Positions 49,341 to 62,300 of a DNA stretch of 64,000 nucleotides are shown piece by piece. Positions within the stretch are counted from its first letter, which is position 1, and every line of letters starts with the position of its first letter. The translations under genes were made by a program, and so were the position numbers. The stretch covers positions 14,635,646 to 14,699,645 of the forward strand of contig NC_052399.1 in NCBI RefSeq assembly GCF_009389715.1. The letters are read 5' to 3'. Origin of the DNA: Phoenix dactylifera (lineage: Eukaryota > Streptophyta > Magnoliopsida > Arecales > Arecaceae). The notes under the pieces were generated by a model that had not been told where the DNA came from, did no database searches, and saw only the letters and a list, made by a program, of their open reading frames with translations.

Positions 49341-49787
49341 TTAAGCATAGTTGCACATCCCATATGAGCAGAAGCTTCCCTTCTTGCATCTATTCTTGCA
49401 ACTCCCGCAGTTGCTGTGGTCGAACATCACATAAACGCATCTTCCGCCACAGCATGTTGTCCCATAACGGCACCTCAGCCCGCATTGCCCGCAATTGAGG
49501 TTGTCCTTCATCACGTTCACACACTTCTTCTTGCAGCAGTCCGGGCCAGAGCTTTCCTTATCACGGCAAATCCTGGGATACCTGTCGCATGTCATGGTGG
49601 CTCTCGGCTTGTACCGGGCGAGGATACGGCTCATGCCTCTAACGGGGGATGATTCATCTTCTGAAGAGACTTCGTCAGAAGACGAAGTCGTGGTCAGAGT
49701 TTCTTCATTTGTATCAGTCGTTGCGAAGGCAAGAGTGGTGGCCAGAGCCATGGCTAATGCCATAATGAGGAAGAACCTTGCCATCAT
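49341..49787 (-). CDS. STIG1-like: STIG1-like protein a, unit B
   Basis: The 148-residue product is identical to that at 33312-33758: signal peptide, acidic spacer, RGMSRILAR patch and 16-Cys Stig1 domain ending CSYGMCNYA. The promoter with its TATA box (49919-49925) and the CATGCATG repeats downstream (48810-48932) are also unchanged. The two copies cannot be told apart at protein level, so expression assays based on the coding sequence will report their sum. Confidence 0.92.
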   Translation of the reverse strand: MMARFFLIMALAMALATTLAFATTDTNEETLTTTSSSDEVSSEDESSPVRGMSRILARYKPRATMTCDRYPRICRDKESSGPDCCKKKCVNVMKDNLNCGQCGLRCRYGTTCCGGRCVYVMFDHSNCGSCKNRCKKGSFCSYGMCNYA

Positions 49788-49918
49788 TTCTATAGGTGGA
49801 TGAAGATGTGCAAGTATCCAGAGGATGGGGAGAAAGAGAGAGGAAGGCTATATGTTAATGGACTTTAGAGGAGAAATGAGAAGGCTTGGATGAGTGGAGA
49901 GGATGGTGCATGGTGGCC

Positions 49919-49925
49919 TTTTATA
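49919..49925 (-). promoter_or_regulatory. TATA box of STIG1-like a, unit B
   Basis: TATAAAA on the minus strand, about 130 bases before the ATG at 49787; identical to the unit A site. Confidence 0.6.
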
Positions 49926-51098
49926 GGGAAGATCTGGCTGAAGCTGACAAAAAGGTTGGTTGGGAATTCAACGCCATGGCTGCATTATTTTAATACTTTC
50001 GGAATTCATTTCATTCAAGTAATGCGAAAGTTAGGCCTCCTGATGGAATATTATGGACTAGCCAGTCTACCGCTCGGGATTCTTTTAATTGACGCATGGG
50101 TGGGTCGTAATGTTGATTACAAACTCGTAATGGTGCACGGCCGACAAAGTTTGTTGTTTGCTTGGGGCCTTAGCAGGCAAACTTGGACGTGCATTGTACC
50201 TTCCGCTCGTGGTTCCAGTTTCCTTGATTTCTTGCATCGAGTCTTCTCTACTGTGAATAATATTTTTTGGCCGATGCGAGGCCGGAGCCGGTTGAGAAGT
50301 CAAAAGCCGGGTGCATGTATTGCCATATCACTTGCAATATAGTCCTAAAGATTTGGCTTCTTTCTCATAATTTAAGGCCTGAAGCTAAATTACAGACAAT
50401 AATGTTACGTGCATTGCTGTACAAATTTGGTAACTTCTTGTTGATATATATGTAAGAGAGTGATGCTCTGCTACAAGATTTGCCCTCTCGATATCAGACC
50501 CCGTACCAGTACCATATTAGCACAGTATCGGTATGGTAGAGTACGAAATTTTTTTAGCGTACCAAATGTTAGTACACCATCCATTTCGAACACCGGTACC
50601 GAACCGGTACGATATGGTACACTCCGTATCATCTGATTCAGACCGGTATGCCATACCATGATTTGCTGTTTATATTATATAACATGTAATTTGGAAGGTT
50701 AAGAGATTTGCTGGTGTGAAAGGCATCACAACTTCTAGCAGTAGAACGTGCTGTCAATTATATTCTAGGTACATGCCGGATTGGTGAGACTCACAAGAGA
50801 AGCCTGGATAACCATAGAATTTTGTCCTTGTGAATCTTGAAGAGGATGGCTAACTAGCTTCGACGTATTCATTAGTTAATGCCTACATGCTTACAAAAAA
50901 GATAGCTGAAAAAATAAATCCTTGCTGCTGAATGTGATATTATCTGGTTAAAGTTGTAGGGCTACTTTCTGCAAATTCTAGTTTTACTTGATGACTAATA
51001 TAGGGCCGAAAATAAATTGAGTTATCCATGAATGTCTTGGATTCGGCTTCATAACAAGCTTGATTGAGCTAGGTTCAACCAGAAAAATGTTGCAGCAT

Positions 51099-51247
51099 GA
51101 ATTTTTTTCCTATTTTTTTCTTTGAAACTAGGAGGGCTAAACCCCACCCGCTAAGCCACACTTACACCATTCCTTAATGGCTGATTCCAGTCTGAATCAA
51201 ACCCCCATTTATTGTTCAAGTGCCAAGAGATTATACCACATTTAAGC
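51099..51247 (-). mobile_element. SINE-like element, unit B
   Basis: Counterpart of 35070-35218, with the same box-A- and box-B-like words on the minus strand. Confidence 0.45.
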
Positions 51248-51467
51248 AAGTTCTTGACAGTGAAGCATGAGTACTTTTTAAACTTGACTCATAGAAGAGC
51301 TGAGTTTTAAATATACGCCAGCATTCTGCAGGTAGTTTGCTAGTTTCTTGGCCAATTAAATGCATTATCATGAAGAATAAATAAATGCATCTGCAGAATA
51401 GGAATTTATATTCATAGAATTGATAAATATACGGTCATTTTTTATGGTATCCTCTTCTTATTTTTCC

Positions 51468-51468
<1 letters not shown>

Positions 51469-51498
<30 letters not shown>
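51469..51498. repeat. Poly-C run, unit B
   Basis: About 30 consecutive C, longer than the 24 in unit A. Confidence 0.9.
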
Positions 51499-51500
<2 letters not shown>

Positions 51501-53604
51501 TCCTTCCTTTTGTCAAAGAAAAATAGTATAATTTGAGTCAAGAGGAGAATATTAATGATAAAATGAAAAAAAAATGTTGGTAGGATGAAGAGGACTGAGA
51601 TGTTGATGGTTGTAATCTCCATTTGATTAAAGAATATGGTTCTTAATAACTATATATACTAGACCTTAGCAAACTGTGGAAGGCTGTAAAATTGAAAAAT
51701 GATTTTTGTCAATTGTACTAGGATCAAACATTGAAGGCTTATAGCCTTTGGTTTTAGCATTCTCTAACCTTTTGCATCATAAATGGAGGTAAATATATAA
51801 TTTAACAAGTTGTCCTCCCAATTTTATCTGAGCACTTTCTTTAATTGAGAATTGTATGCTAACAAGAATTTATTTATAGTAGTATGGAGCACTAGTATCT
51901 AGCAGATATAATGCATACATTTTACTCAAGAGAGAGAAGAATTCTGGGGATGATCATCATGATACTGCCTCTTCGCTTCGTGCATGTACCACTTAGATCT
52001 AGTTATTTTCTGGATGCATAATGGTGATAACTAAGGTGGGCTGATGACACATACATGATACATCCCATCTTATTTAAACCTTGCCCGATGACTAGCTGCA
52101 CCAAATACAAAGATGGCTGATAAATGATAGCTAGACCTATCGAATTCAAGAATCCTGCAGAGGATCTGAACTTATCATCAATTTATTTTGAATTAATTTA
52201 ATAAATATGTGGACCCAAAAAATATAGCTTTCTTTTTCATGTCATTGAGGCTTTCATTCTACTAATATATAGCTAAATTTGATGCATATTTAATATAAAA
52301 AGAATAAAAATTAAGAAAATAGCAAATAAATATCATGATTTTGAGTAAATAATGAAATAGCCAATAAAAATATTGAATAAGTAAAATGGAATTAAAAATA
52401 AAAACTAAACTATAATAACAAAATCGAATATTTTAAATAAATATAATTAAAATACAAGACAATTAAAATAAAATAAATCATCAGAGTAAAATTTTAGAAT
52501 AACATATAACAAAATATAACAAAATATAGAATAAAACTAAAAATTAAATATAAGCACAACTCAAAGCATATTTCTATTAGTTGTCCCATGCACAAATTAA
52601 GCTAAATATAAATAAAATTATATTAAAAAGAAAAAATGAGTTTTATATACATAAGAAAAAGATGAAATTGGTAAAGTATTAAAACTGCAAAAATATAGAT
52701 TAAACAAATAGTCAAGGAGAAGTGTAAAAAAAAAAAAAATAGAGAAAGTTTCACATATAAAATTGTATACATATAACTGGAAAAATTCAAACACCTTTTT
52801 TTTTATTAATAATAAATATTAAAATGAATATACGACTCGAGTAGTTTCTTTAAAAAGAAATAAATTTTATAAAAGAGAAAGGCAAATAAGAGGATCCAAA
52901 CTCCACGGCAGCTTCCTCCCCCGTTTCCGGCTGCCTACGTGGCAAGTTTCTCAATCCTAGCATCCTCCGGTATTTTAATGTTTGAATACGTAAAAGGGAG
53001 TCAGTAATTCGGTACCGTTCCGTTGGAAACCCACCATCATGCATGTCGCTCTTTCTTCGTTAACTTTGACCTTTGCCTGACTTCAACGATCGCGTTTTGA
53101 CTTTCTGATCAAGAACCAAGGAATCAGCGGTTCATCTATCATGCATCTGCGGTTACGTAACAGATGATGATTCCGTTTTGCCATCAGATTTTCTGTAAAG
53201 AGTAATTGCGTACCGCTTGATTGGTGGGCTTTTTCTTTGGGAACCACGCGACCATGCGGATTTAGGTGCGCGCCGGCGCAGAGAAAACAACTTCGAATTT
53301 TTCATTACACTTGTGGGAAGATGTACATGGGACGTGTCGTTGGTTTCCACAATCGTAAACTCTAACATGCTAGTGCTCCTCTACTAAATTGGATCACTCG
53401 TCGTCTGGTCCACGTAACCCAAGCCTGTGAGATGGATTGCTGAGTTTCCTGGCTAAATTATTGACCTGAAAGTGAGCGATGTGGACATGTCGTCATCTAA
53501 GTTTGATCACCAAAACCTTTTTAAATCGCTTGATTTTGACTTCTTAACGCTGATTAGTATAATTTGAAATGAAGACGGCTACACCATGGGCGCCAAGAAT
53601 ATAA

Positions 53605-53717
<113 letters not shown>

Positions 53718-55325
53718 CAAGTATCTAATCAACAATTTGTATTTAGCTATGACATCAGTATTCCTTTCAGTTCTCTTCTATGTATTGACTATGCATTTCT
53801 AAACTACATAAATCGAAAAAGATGCAACTCATCATTACACAGCCCTATAAGGCAGACATCATTGTCATCGAATGAAAAAATTTTGAATAAAAAAGAAAGC
53901 GTATAGCAAGTCACATACAAAAGAATAAAAAGAAGATAAACAAGTATATCGAGATGAGGTCGATTAAGATATTGGCCGACCGACGAGCATTCCTTCATCA
54001 ATCGCCTATATGCATGCAAGAAAATGAGGATATTTTGATTTGCTGTGAAAGGGAGAGAGCATTAAATTGGGCAGTTATACAATCGTGTGAACCAGAAGGG
54101 TTTTTGTAAATGAAAATTATAGCCATTACTTGATTTTCTCACTACTTACGAAACATGAATATTTATTGCGCCAATTTGTTAAATATACAGGCGTACTAAT
54201 CCTAAATATAATGACAATTGCCGATTGACTTTGTGAAATTACTCTTAATTTTCTCCAAAGGTTACACTGTTATTTTCTCAAAAGAAATCACATTATTCTA
54301 CTAGTACTCTTTCTTGTTCCCATTATAATTACCGAAAATTAATGCTATTTTGATGTCCTGATGACTGACAGCTAAAGGTTACATTTTAGCTGGTATCATA
54401 CTTTGATGTGGAAAAGGTATTGGAAGGATATCTCTTTGTATCTATTTATCTTAGAAAATATTCTTGATTGTTTCCTTTTCTTTTTCATGGCAGGGGGGAC
54501 TTAAAGAGAGGTCCCCAAATATTCTTGAATTTCACATTGAATATTTTCACTGGATTTAATTTAATTTTACTTTTTTCAAAGAAAAATGATGAGGATGCCA
54601 TCGGACATCGTTTGTATATCCAAAACCTCTCTCAATCGCATGCACAGATGAGAACAGGGCCTAGCACTATATAAACCAAAGATCAACTTCATAGTTTTTT
54701 ATCTTAAAGTTGTATTCATGCTTACTTTTATGCAAGTATGTGCGTGCATGCGTGCAAGCATACAAGCTTGCATGAATGTATACATGTGTTCCACGTACAA
54801 ATTAGCTCCCTGGACAAGCGCAATACATGTGTGCCACCGTTGATTAATTGACATAAAATTGATCGTGCTTCACAAATGAAAGGTGCTACAAATCAACGAA
54901 TCCATGCACTGCATGCCATAATAGTGATCCAAAAGACGATAGAACCGTCGTTTAAGCTACATTAAATCAACGCTAGCTGTCTCTCTTATCCAACATCAGT
55001 CCATGAAGACACCTAATGTTGGCAGCCACCCACCACAAGCAGGTCGCGACTGCTTCATGATCTATATCTACCAGAGAAATCCACAGGCAAGCAGCTGATA
55101 GATCAAACGGCGGAACGCCATCATCTTACCTTTCCGATTATTGTTGCACCCATCCATTGTTGGTGAAATTGGCTTTTCTCACCTCATTCCATTGGCAGGC
55201 CTAACTTCCCTATTTCTTGAATGAATTCAATTGCCGAAAAGTCTTAATTGGAGAAAAAGCAGCCACCGTTTTGAACCTCGGACCAACCATCGCGTTTTAA
55301 CTCTCCCTCCCAAGTAATTCCCTAC

Positions 55326-55333
55326 TATAAATA
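55326..55333 (+). promoter_or_regulatory. TATA box of STIG1-like b, unit B
   Basis: TATAAATA, 108 bases before the ATG at 55441, same as unit A. Confidence 0.65.
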
Positions 55334-55440
55334 CTCATCACCTTCCTCTAACGTTTGCCTCACCAACTCTTTCTTCTCTCAATATTATTTCCACGTCCAA
55401 CACGCTTACTCCCTTGTTCACCTTACAAACTTGCCTTCCA

Positions 55441-55869
55441 ATGAAAATGACTGCCAGGGTTTTAGTCATCATGGCATTAGCCATGGCCTTGGCCACTTCC
55501 CTTGCCTCACCAATTGCTCCCAGTGAAGTGGAGGAGCACTTAACCAATGAAGAGGTCTCTCCGTCGTTGAGGGGAGTGAGTCGTTTGCTAGCCCAATCCA
55601 ATCCAAAAGCCTCCATGACATGCGATAAATACCCGAGGATTTGCTACGCCAGAGGAAGCCCGGGCCGGGAGTGCTGCAAGAAGAAATGCGTGAACGTGAT
55701 GAAAGACAACCAGAACTGCGGATGGTGCGGGAGGAGGTGCGGATATGGGCAGACGTGCTGCAGTGGCCAATGCGTCAATGTGCTGTATGACCTCAGGAAC
55801 TGCGGGGCGTGCAAGAACAAGTGCAAGCAAGGTGGCTTCTGCAACTACGGGATGTGCAACTATGCTTAG
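55441..55869 (+). CDS. STIG1-like: STIG1-like protein b, unit B
   Basis: The 142-residue product is identical to that at 39408-39836 (signal peptide, SLRGVSRLLAQ patch, 16 Cys, ending NYGMCNYA). It is convergent with the intact WAK-like gene, with about 380 bases between the two stops, so their 3' UTRs may overlap. Confidence 0.92.
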   Translation: MKMTARVLVIMALAMALATSLASPIAPSEVEEHLTNEEVSPSLRGVSRLLAQSNPKASMTCDKYPRICYARGSPGRECCKKKCVNVMKDNQNCGWCGRRCGYGQTCCSGQCVNVLYDLRNCGACKNKCKQGGFCNYGMCNYA

Positions 55870-56251
55870 TTGATTGCTTGGCTCGGAGTTTCATACATGT
55901 CTATGATGTGCACTTTATATATTTCGTATATATGTACGTAACTATACAAGGCTTGTATTTGTTAATCACCATGTTTGTTATTTCATGCATGTAACCATAT
56001 ATATATAGCAGCCATGTAGGCTGAATGATGGGAATAGATACATATGATAATATTGATATTCAAATAAGAAAGAACACCGTTTCTTTTCGTTTAGCAGAAC
56101 ACCATACGTGTTTATACATCTCTCTTTCCAAAATTATCTTCTTGCGTTTCTTTCAAATATCAAAACACGCTTATGGCCAAGCACCACTTAAGTATTATTT
56201 ATCACGCAAGATATCTAGCTTTAAGGGGAAAAGAAATCATGAAGTAGCCGA

Positions 56252-57318
56252 TCAAAAGAGCCTATTTTCATTGCTCTGAACCCCACATGTCACGATTTTG
56301 TTTTTTCTCATCTTCCTTAGATACCACACAAGAGCTCCAACACCCACCGCACCAATTGAAAATACGGTAGTTCCTGCAGTAATATCAATGTTATCATGCA
56401 TGTAGGGTGATTAAAAAAATAAAAATGAATATAATGTCTGGGTATATACAAGGAGTCCTTACCGGCTATAACTCCAGCAGATACTTTATGCCTTGAAGAG
56501 TCACCATCTGCACGTATGCATATATAGGATTATGAACACGGTTGATACAAAGTAGGCAAATCCAGCGTCCATGTCTTCTTTAGTATTTTTTGGCACAAAT
56601 CTTCTTAATCTATTTTACTGGCTTACTGATAACCTAACAACTTATATAGAATAATAATTGAAAATTTTCTTTTTTCCTGTGAAAAGAAAATCATCTTCGA
56701 GTGGATTGGGATAAAAATGCGACAAGTTACATGTATTATGAATAAGCGGATATAGGCTCTTACCAAAAAAGAACAAAAATAGCTATAGGCTAAAATTATC
56801 CATAGTCTTTTTAATTTTGGTCAGAAATTTTGAGGATCTAGAAATTTTAATGCTACATAGAACATTACGATTGAGAATATGACCAACTAAAATTAACCAT
56901 GACATATCAAATCAACTACATGCTTAAAACAGTGCCCGAACTTAGTATTACATATGTTGGGAGCAACTTATCAAAGGCAGAACCGTGCGCTAGAGAAACA
57001 CTATAAAACTAGCGATCAATTTAACTAGATGCCAAAGAATCCAATTAAAATTTTCAATTACAGCCGTCCGCTATCATGTCATACATTGGCGAATTTACTC
57101 ATAAGCCATTAGGTCGGTTTTAATCACAAAGATGGATTACATGATGATCATCAGGACATTCTCCATAACCTACTTTTTAATGGTGCAACTGGAGCAATTT
57201 TTCTCTCCATGCATACAATTCTTCATTTTTTTTATGGGAATTATTTGGTCACTGAAATGATTCTTTATTCTTATTTAACAAATCCGTGCATCGATAAATC
57301 ATTACTACACGTGAAATG

Positions 57319-57364
<46 letters not shown>

Positions 57365-57382
57365 AACGTTTGCTCTATAGTT

Positions 57383-57443
<61 letters not shown>

Positions 57444-58634
57444 TGGCGTCAAAAGATTCTAAAATTGTGATAGAAGAAAAAGAAAAATGCATTGATACCT
57501 CGAAGTACGGCCCAGTTACCACGTCCAAAAGAAGAAGCGCATTTAGCTTTACAGCTTTCTTTCTTCTATATTATATTTTCCTTAGATGCTTCAGAGATCA
57601 CGAATCCGTGCTTTCCCAGTTCTAATATCATTGGAGTTATTAATATCATTGAGTGATCTATAATTTATTTCTCGTAAAACCCTAAAGATCAACATAATCT
57701 AGTAGATGTGCGATTATATGACATAATAATATAATGTACGGATCGGGAACATACAGCGAGCAGGAGAGAGGGACTAACCGGTACAGTAAGTAGTGACATT
57801 CCCTTCATCACAAAGGCAAAGAAAACTCCGCGATTCGGTATCGAACCCACACGTTCCCCTACCCCTCGCTCTATCGCGGCACTGGAGACACCGAGTGGTG
57901 ACCGGGATCTCGAAATCCACCCGAATCCCATACTCCGGCACCTGATCATACGGCGGAAAGCTCGCTCCCACGGTCCTCCAGTACACGCTAGTATACGACG
58001 CACAGTGCTTCAGCATCAGCCTCAGCGACTCCGAAGCCTTGGGATAGTAAGAGCAGCAGCTGGTCCTGGTCTCCACCAGAGCGTTCGGACACACCGGCAA
58101 GTTGCGGCACAGATACCCGGCGCTGTCGCAGGCCGAGTCGCAGCGGTCGGGGAACCGGTCGCAGAAGCTCGGCTTCGGCTGGATGATGACCGAGTCCTCG
58201 CTGCAGTTGAAGAAGAGATAGTCGTTCCTGGGGGAGAGAGAGAAGCGAGTGCTGGTGTCGAGGCTGAAGGGAGTGACCGGGCGGCGGAAAACGGCATTCT
58301 CCTCCTCCTCGTCGTTGTCGTCGCCGTAGAAGTTGTTGTTGGAGGGGCAGCTCCACATGGAGGGGTCGGTGACGAGGAGGTGGGGGTCGGCGTAGTCGAT
58401 GGCGGCGACCGGGTAGTTGCCCGACGGGGTGCGGAGGATGAGGCGGGAGGAGTTGGTGCAGACGAGCATTCTGCGGTAGTAGGGGCTGCCGCAGCCGTCG
58501 TCGATGCCGAGGGGGTAGCGGATGGGGATGACGCCGCAAGAGGTGCGGCAGAGGTGGGACTGGGCGGAGGAGAGAGAGATGAAGATGGAGAGGAGAATGG
58601 TGGTGGTGAGGAATGAGGAGGGGAGGGAATCCAT
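56252..58634 (-). CDS. Kinase-less WAK-like membrane protein, unit B
   Basis: Exons are 58634-57779, 56507-56463 and 56373-56252, with GT..AG introns, giving 340 residues. The signal peptide is about 1-24 (MDSLPSSFLTTTILLSIFIS, then LSSA). Residues about 29-100 have the galacturonan-binding WAK pattern: CRTSCGVIPIRYPLGIDDGC, then RRMLVC and YPVAAIDYADP. A WAK-associated C-terminal pattern follows (CLQCRDRARGRGTCGF, then FLCLCDEG, about 240-283). Residues about 294-319 form one membrane helix (VSAGVIAG..VFSIGAVGVGALVWYL), followed by KMRKNK and a tail of only about 20 residues. There is no kinase, and the STIG1-like gene just downstream leaves no room for one. Plants have similar kinase-less GUB_WAK proteins. 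It may bind oligogalacturonides and act as a co-receptor or decoy (inference). Confidence 0.85.
57321..57441. repeat. Two (TA)n runs in WAK-like intron 1, unit B
   Basis: TA runs occupy 57321-57358 and 57386-57441. Unit A has only the first. At the second position unit A reads GTTTGTGTACATCTCGGG instead. Confidence 0.9.
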
Positions 58635-58722
58635 TTGGGAAGGAGGTTTTGGTTTAGATGGAAGAATGATGGAGCTAAAGAAGCAAAGGAGGTGATAAAC
58701 AGTGAGTGAGGTTCTCTACTCT

Positions 58723-58764
58723 CTTTTGCTTTCGCTTTTGCTTTTGCTTTTGCTTTTGCTTTCG
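58723..58764. repeat. (CTTTTG)n hexanucleotide repeat
   Basis: Several tandem CTTTTG units lie about 90-130 bases upstream of the WAK-like start codon (minus strand), probably in its leader or core promoter. I see no TATA box for this gene. Unit A lacks this region entirely because of the breakpoint. Confidence 0.8.
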
Positions 58765-59214
58765 GTTGTTTTGAGTTCGGAGGTGAAATGGGTCGGGCCG
58801 GGGGGTGTCGCGTTCACGAGCCAGTACGACACCGACAAAAGAGTTAGCCCAAGTCATATTCGGGCCCAATGGTAGCGCCGGGTCGGGATTTGCGACCCCA
58901 GCTTCGAACAAACCCTTACGCGGCCTAACATTGGCCCGGCCCACTAGTATCTATCGGTGCATGCATGTAGAATGCATGGCATATATCATATAGCATAAAT
59001 AGTGAAATACGGGCTTCTATTTTAATTTCGAGCTGAGCCATGAATAGCTTGTTTGAGAGAGTCAGTGCGAATTGAAATTTTTTTAAAGATTTTATTCATA
59101 TAATTGAGTAATAACCCCGATGCTATCTTAATTTTGTAGTTATAATGCATTCTATTCTACATAATCTATATTAATTTATAACAAATTTGATTAATATCTT
59201 TATTTATAACAGAC

Positions 59215-59668
59215 CCGAATTTTTTCATGGATACCCTTCTAAATATCGGATTTTGCATGAATACCCTTCCAAAATTGATATTTGCATGTATACCCTCATC
59301 AAACTCTGTTATTGTACAAGTACCCATAATATAACGGTTGTTCTAATAGTATTAAGAAAAAGCATATTTATATTAATTAAAAATAAAATAAAATTTTAAA
59401 ATTACGCTATTGTCTCTGTCTTCTTTCCTGCTATCAGGATCGCGATCTATTTACATGTCTTCCCATTAAGGGTATTTTAGTCATTTTAATTTGAAACCGT
59501 TAATTTTTTAACGTCGTTAGATAGCATGGGTACACATGTAAAAACAAAAATAAAAAAAAGCAAAATAGCAAAACAAGTGTTTTACGAGGATATATATGCA
59601 AATATAATTTTTGAAAAGATATTCATGCAAAATTCGATATGTAGGAAGGTATTCATGCAAAAAGCCCA
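59215..59668. mobile_element. MITE-like element with long inverted ends
   Basis: The left arm (about 59220-59330) and the reversed right arm (about 59525-59665) share words such as TTTTGCATGAATACC and ATTTGCATGTATACC, with inverted-repeat similarity over more than 100 bases. The interior is AT-rich and non-coding. This is the form of a MULE-type or fold-back MITE. Target duplications were not resolved. Confidence 0.55.
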
Positions 59669-62127
59669 TAATATAATTATGCACCGTCAGATTTCAAACC
59701 GGCTAGAGCCGAGCCTGTTTGGGCCCGGTTCTATTGCCGAATCAAACAGGTTTGAAATAGGCAGGCTGCAGTTGGGTCACGCAGGGCTGGGCCCAGCAAA
59801 GTTCCAGCGGGTTGGCTTGGACTAATCTTGTCCCAGCCCATTTGCATCCTGGACTTCTGTGTAGGCTCATGCATCGATTATTATGAGAAGGAGATAACAT
59901 AACCTTCAATTCCTACTATATTCTCGTGAGAGATAGAATTTTACTTGGTTTTGAAGTCTTAAGTTTCATGACTAAAAATTTTCTCCACCTTTACAAAATA
60001 TGAAGATTGAGACAGTCATTTGATTCAAGAATATACTACACTAGTGTTTTCACACCTCCAAATTCTTTAGTGCTGATGAGGGTGCCATGATCTTGCTCCT
60101 TCTTGCCCAGTCCGAGTCTGAAGTTCTGAACACATGCACTTCTTTATCTGACAGGGACACCCAGATTTTGCAAAATTACTATTTTAATTTCAAGTCTCCG
60201 TACTAGATTGGAAAAAAATGTTTATACTACAAATAAAAAGTTCAGAATAATATTCAATTAATAATAGCCACTATTTTGTGAATATGAGCTGCTTGAGTTG
60301 ATTATTCCATTGTTCCTAATATTTCTTATTATAATAGCTAATAACCTTCAATGCCAAAGATTCAATCAATTATTGACAGAGCATATAATGGCCATTATTT
60401 ATTACAATGATAAACAATAATCCTACAGGGGGTTATGTCATGCGAGAAGATTGCCATTATTAAGAAGCTTTTTGTATAAATAACACTTACGAGAAAGCAT
60501 TAAGGACCCAAGCAAGAGGATGAAGGGGGAGCTTTAGAAATGGGATATTTCTTGTCTCGTCATGACTTTGTGGGAAATTGTTAGATAATACATTTGGCGT
60601 ACAAATAATCATACAGAAAAGTTGCTCTTATTCTCAAGCTTTCTTTAAAAAAAAGGAGAGAGATTGGTAAGTTAGTTTTTTATTGGCAGCATTGATTCAT
60701 GAAATGAGTGAGACACTTACCCACCTATGGGTAAATTGGTTTTTCATCAGCCGGGTAAAGTAGCACTATTTTTTTGTTCATAAAATACTCTTTCTTATGC
60801 TATTTGTATATATAGATTAGTTATCCATGCGTCCAAATATCCTTCAAAGCCCTGTTTAGATGGCAAGAGTTTTTTATCCGGCGACAAGATAAGGATTTGA
60901 TCTATTTATGGCTAAACAAACAAGAGCTTGATAAGGTATGTAATAAAGAGCAATTAACCATAATGAGAAACCTGGATCTCCAACGATCTATAGTAGATAG
61001 CTTACCCTTTCTTTTGGTAAGTAAAAACTTACCTTTCAAATGAAAGAAATATTCATAATTTTCCAAGGATTGGGAACTCCGGATAGTCCCAGACCATTCA
61101 ATTTTTAGCTCTCTCTCCTATTCTTCTCTCTTATTGAATTGGGCCTTATCCAATCAAACGTATGCAACCATCCAAATCGGCCCCAAAGCCTTCGAGAGCC
61201 ACAGATCTCAATTCAGAAGGTATGCCCTTTGGATTACAATTGCAAGCTTGGGCATGGGCTTGAGCTAAGCGGATGAGATCGAGCCTAATATTTGGTACAG
61301 AGTTACGTCAGTTTCGAAGCTTGCCTCGGCAGGTTTGGTTGAGTATTTGGGCACTGTTTGATTGCTTTAACTTGATGGAATCGTGCCGTAAACAACACGC
61401 CAGCCTGATGGATAGGTGGTAATGTGAAACGGTTGCAAACATTCCATCCATGGAGCGAGAACCACAAAAGCCATTTCAACTCTCATTCTAACCAGAGTCT
61501 CGTGCTTCAAAAAATGATTCTGAGCGCAGGGATTAGGAATTCCGGAAATTGTGAAGTAGCCTATGCTTTCGAATGTTCAAATAATAGAACATAAGAGCAT
61601 AATATTTTCACTCTTCTCATGACAAAGGCATGCCGGCATTGGCGATTGGAATTTCAGGAGTCTTTCTTAAGTAAGTAATAAGTTTGTATGACAAATTCAC
61701 CAAAAATCAGAGCAGAAGTTATTGTTGAAAGAATATTTACATTTTTTGTATGTTCTAGATGGCGTGAATCAAAAGCATACCATTTATATAGTCCTCATGA
61801 TGCATTGCTCAAATTGCTAGAAATTATAGGAGTAAAGTTTGCTCAACAAGAAGCATGTCTTTCACTCTATGCATGCATAAATATACAGCCATGCAAATTT
61901 CGAGCTAATATGCGCTATCTAATTACTTCCATCAAACCCTCAAAAATCTATTGTATTATAAAATCAGAATTTGGAAGAGCCATTCTCCGCAATACTATAT
62001 TGCATCACGTAAATTACACATTTTTACTGATTTATTTTGAATAAGGATGCTCTCCAATTTGCACAATTTTTTTTTTTTTTTTATGCAAGTGGAGGAAGAG
62101 ATCTTCACTAACAATCAATGAAAGAAT
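59669..62127. other. Gene-free intergenic stretch
   Basis: Apart from the MITE at 60848-61184, no gene or RNA is recognised. The open frame at about 61688-62044 has no domain or codon bias that would support it. Confidence 0.55.
60848..61184. mobile_element. MITE-like element with GCCCTGTTTAGATGG ends
   Basis: It starts GCCCTGTTTAGATGG and ends CCATCCAAATCGGCCCC, an imperfect inverted pair, with AAA on both outer sides. The interior is non-coding. The form suits hAT or PIF-type MITEs of plants. Confidence 0.45.
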
Positions 62128-62300
62128 TAGGGATGGCAATGCTTAATCATTTAATCGATCTAACTTCATTTAAATCTGTCATAAATCAGGTTAGATTACC
62201 TATTGAATGAAATGATTAGATTTGGATCTGCAATTTTGACTCGACGGATTGCATTCCGATTAACAGATTTTAAATTTATCTCATGCATTTGCCACCTCTA
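62128..62300. mobile_element. Short MITE of the TAGGGGTGGCAAT family
   Basis: It starts TAGGGATGGCAATGC and ends GCATTTGCCACCTCTA, a near-perfect inverted pair of about 15 bases. It is only 173 bp long, shorter than its relatives at 6.4 and 9.7 kb. Confidence 0.65.

Noticed and set aside
61688-62044. 118-residue plus-strand frame
   Set aside because: It is AT-rich, without a known domain, and I see no promoter or splice context; chance is the simpler explanation.
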